From positions 36,469 through 100,468 of the forward strand of contig CAJXRF010000007.1 of assembly GCA_913058575.1 (NCBI GenBank): a DNA stretch of 64,000 nt, given 5' to 3'. The notes under the pieces were generated by a model. The model ran no database searches, had not been told where the DNA came from, and was given only the letters and a program-made list of their open reading frames with translations. The stretch is from an uncultured Bermanella sp. (lineage in GTDB: Bacteria > Pseudomonadota > Gammaproteobacteria > Pseudomonadales > Oceanobacteraceae). Shown in pieces: positions 63,501-64,000 of this stretch (positions within the stretch are counted from its first letter, which is position 1; every line of letters begins with the position of its first letter). A program made the translations under genes and the position numbers.

Positions 63501-64000
63501 TCACTTGTATTGGCTAGCGTTTCCGTACCGAATTCATGAAGCACAAATAACTGTGCAACCACTCCATCATCAAACGAGAAATCATTCGGTTTAGGCAGAG
63601 GGGCTTCCGTGGAATATTCAGCACATATAGGATCTGAGCCACAAGCAGTTGTGTCCATATACAATTCAATCGTTGGTACATCCGCCGCAATGGCCTTATC
63701 AATTGTGTAACTAAACGGTTGATCGGCACCTTCCACTCCTCCATCACCCTCATCCGTTGAAGCATCCGCGTATAAAGTTACTGTAATTTTATCGGCTTCG
63801 TTCTTGATAGTGTGTTGCGCGAATGTATTGTCACTCGCACTGAGCATCACATAATCTTGATCATTGCCTAGAGAGGCATTAATGGTTTCGTCTATTTCAA
63901 CCAGACCTTCATCTACCACCGTCACCGTAAAACTCAACGATCCTTCTGCCAAATAGGCATCTGTATCTTTGGTAATGGTAAAGACTTCACTGCCGGCATC
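60593..64000 (-). CDS. Large Calx-beta-repeat surface protein with C-terminal DUF1566 domain; 5' end outside window
   Basis: Repeated ENDD/NNDxxxLT...DEG motifs; C-terminal NWKIPSVQELMGLVNID...YWTSDV...LRPIYY; frame open through 64000. Confidence 0.85.
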   Translation of the reverse strand, partial: DAGSEVFTITKDTDAYLAEGSLSFTVTVVDEGLVEIDETINASLGNDQDYVMLSASDNTFAQHTIKNEADKITVTLYADASTDEGDGGVEGADQPFSYTIDKAIAADVPTIELYMDTTACGSDPICAEYSTEAPLPKPNDFSFDDGVVAQLFVLHEFGTETLANTSDPLSLPITLSKDYEMEPHETIAINFDAEGGTVNAEGKAYIENLIDASAEVSATLVKQKVMSSVIKNDDKLTVSIQRKLADECELNEDGVACGYSINLSAASITVDDSDVGEISLALSQTGTATNVATYVLDGDDQPTSTIQDPQDYALNLSIEGDVGAPVEQINSLILKSDADSTLEMTERLLEVSGLADEFLEPTESVAFTVDEINDHEYIQSFTNIGELGTSTDISDNNPLTVTVTAPTDTAGDEGDKADAVNKVANYSVTISGSIAANYSEITLSAAPADTSVATEGVDFVLPAVLTIHDGTAVTYQSEFNKSVELVIAKEDILEPDELVALDLSLSDTSDSVEDLDGVSLIQYTIENDDVLTVSFTSNASQSADEGESTNYTYSTNKVIAANYPELNISLARDGSSLAAISDYTAAASVQLHSGLNSTNTPKAASATYTVASVHDIVVEKNEALKLNLTSNASPSSDVVFKDSSDADLSALTHTINNNDYINLKFECSGSACDGSLDEVSNKVLTLVVDGNYESQGLSDADLTVTFSLDSATASGTDYALTSSYLLNHEANDDDSVGNVLAIEEDYIIELDETINLTMGYSAFIDSTVVLPNSGSITITNDDHLDVSVDLEQLDNEDFKLNVCNNSGFAIEGGDLTIEANLNALVIDDALSTANIDCDDLSLAVDETCNVATALDTQIYSMESDLAITGIANGDCSDAILLAFSDGATQLREKNEWFSFDVTTSDVRCDGNCIDATDIVVQNDVTLAIQDTNAEGCISDGDLVPSTNNCVIDTSQADTPYQDVDFTGYNTLAYTFISDPDDAVDEFVPSVLTTAPTTLPVCVQDNNTQFIWLRGEFENADDDVLKTYAEAETKIATVNVTETDLCGMDVTGTPNWKIPSVQELMGLVNIDTANIVDASTTFDNARTGTSITGWSSKYWTSDVCDTDAHWAVDLLTAQLSCEDDTSESAHLRPIYY

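Overview
This is a 64 kb chromosomal window from a gammaproteobacterium, probably a marine Oceanospirillales-like organism. That placement is inferred from gene order and protein similarity recalled from memory, not from a search. About 0-46 kb is conserved housekeeping DNA: tRNA-Ser(TGA), tusDCBE/tusA, proS, a trHb, wrbA, hda, purMN, a TPP-riboswitch thiamine-uptake operon, dcd, tmcA, apbC, metG, rsx/rnfABCDGE, nth, gloA, folE2 with a tandem-domain PTPS/QueD-like gene, hisI, a porin with a PstS-like protein, and a MetH split into two overlapping ORFs. About 47-64 kb on the minus strand is accessory. It holds a decayed REP-associated (RAYT) transposase, paralogous lipoproteins, a putative polymorphic peptidoglycan-hydrolase effector locus, and a set of large surface proteins (Calx-beta, TSP3/FG-GAP, DUF1566). 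The effector locus comprises a 1000-aa protein, an orphan paralogous cassette sharing a 167-bp identical tract, candidate cognate proteins and a spike/adaptor-like protein. It is the best candidate for something new. Three ORF breaks in 47-51 kb each look like a single missing base in a short homopolymer, so assembly error should be excluded before calling pseudogenes. All family calls are from reading the sequence; no searches were run.
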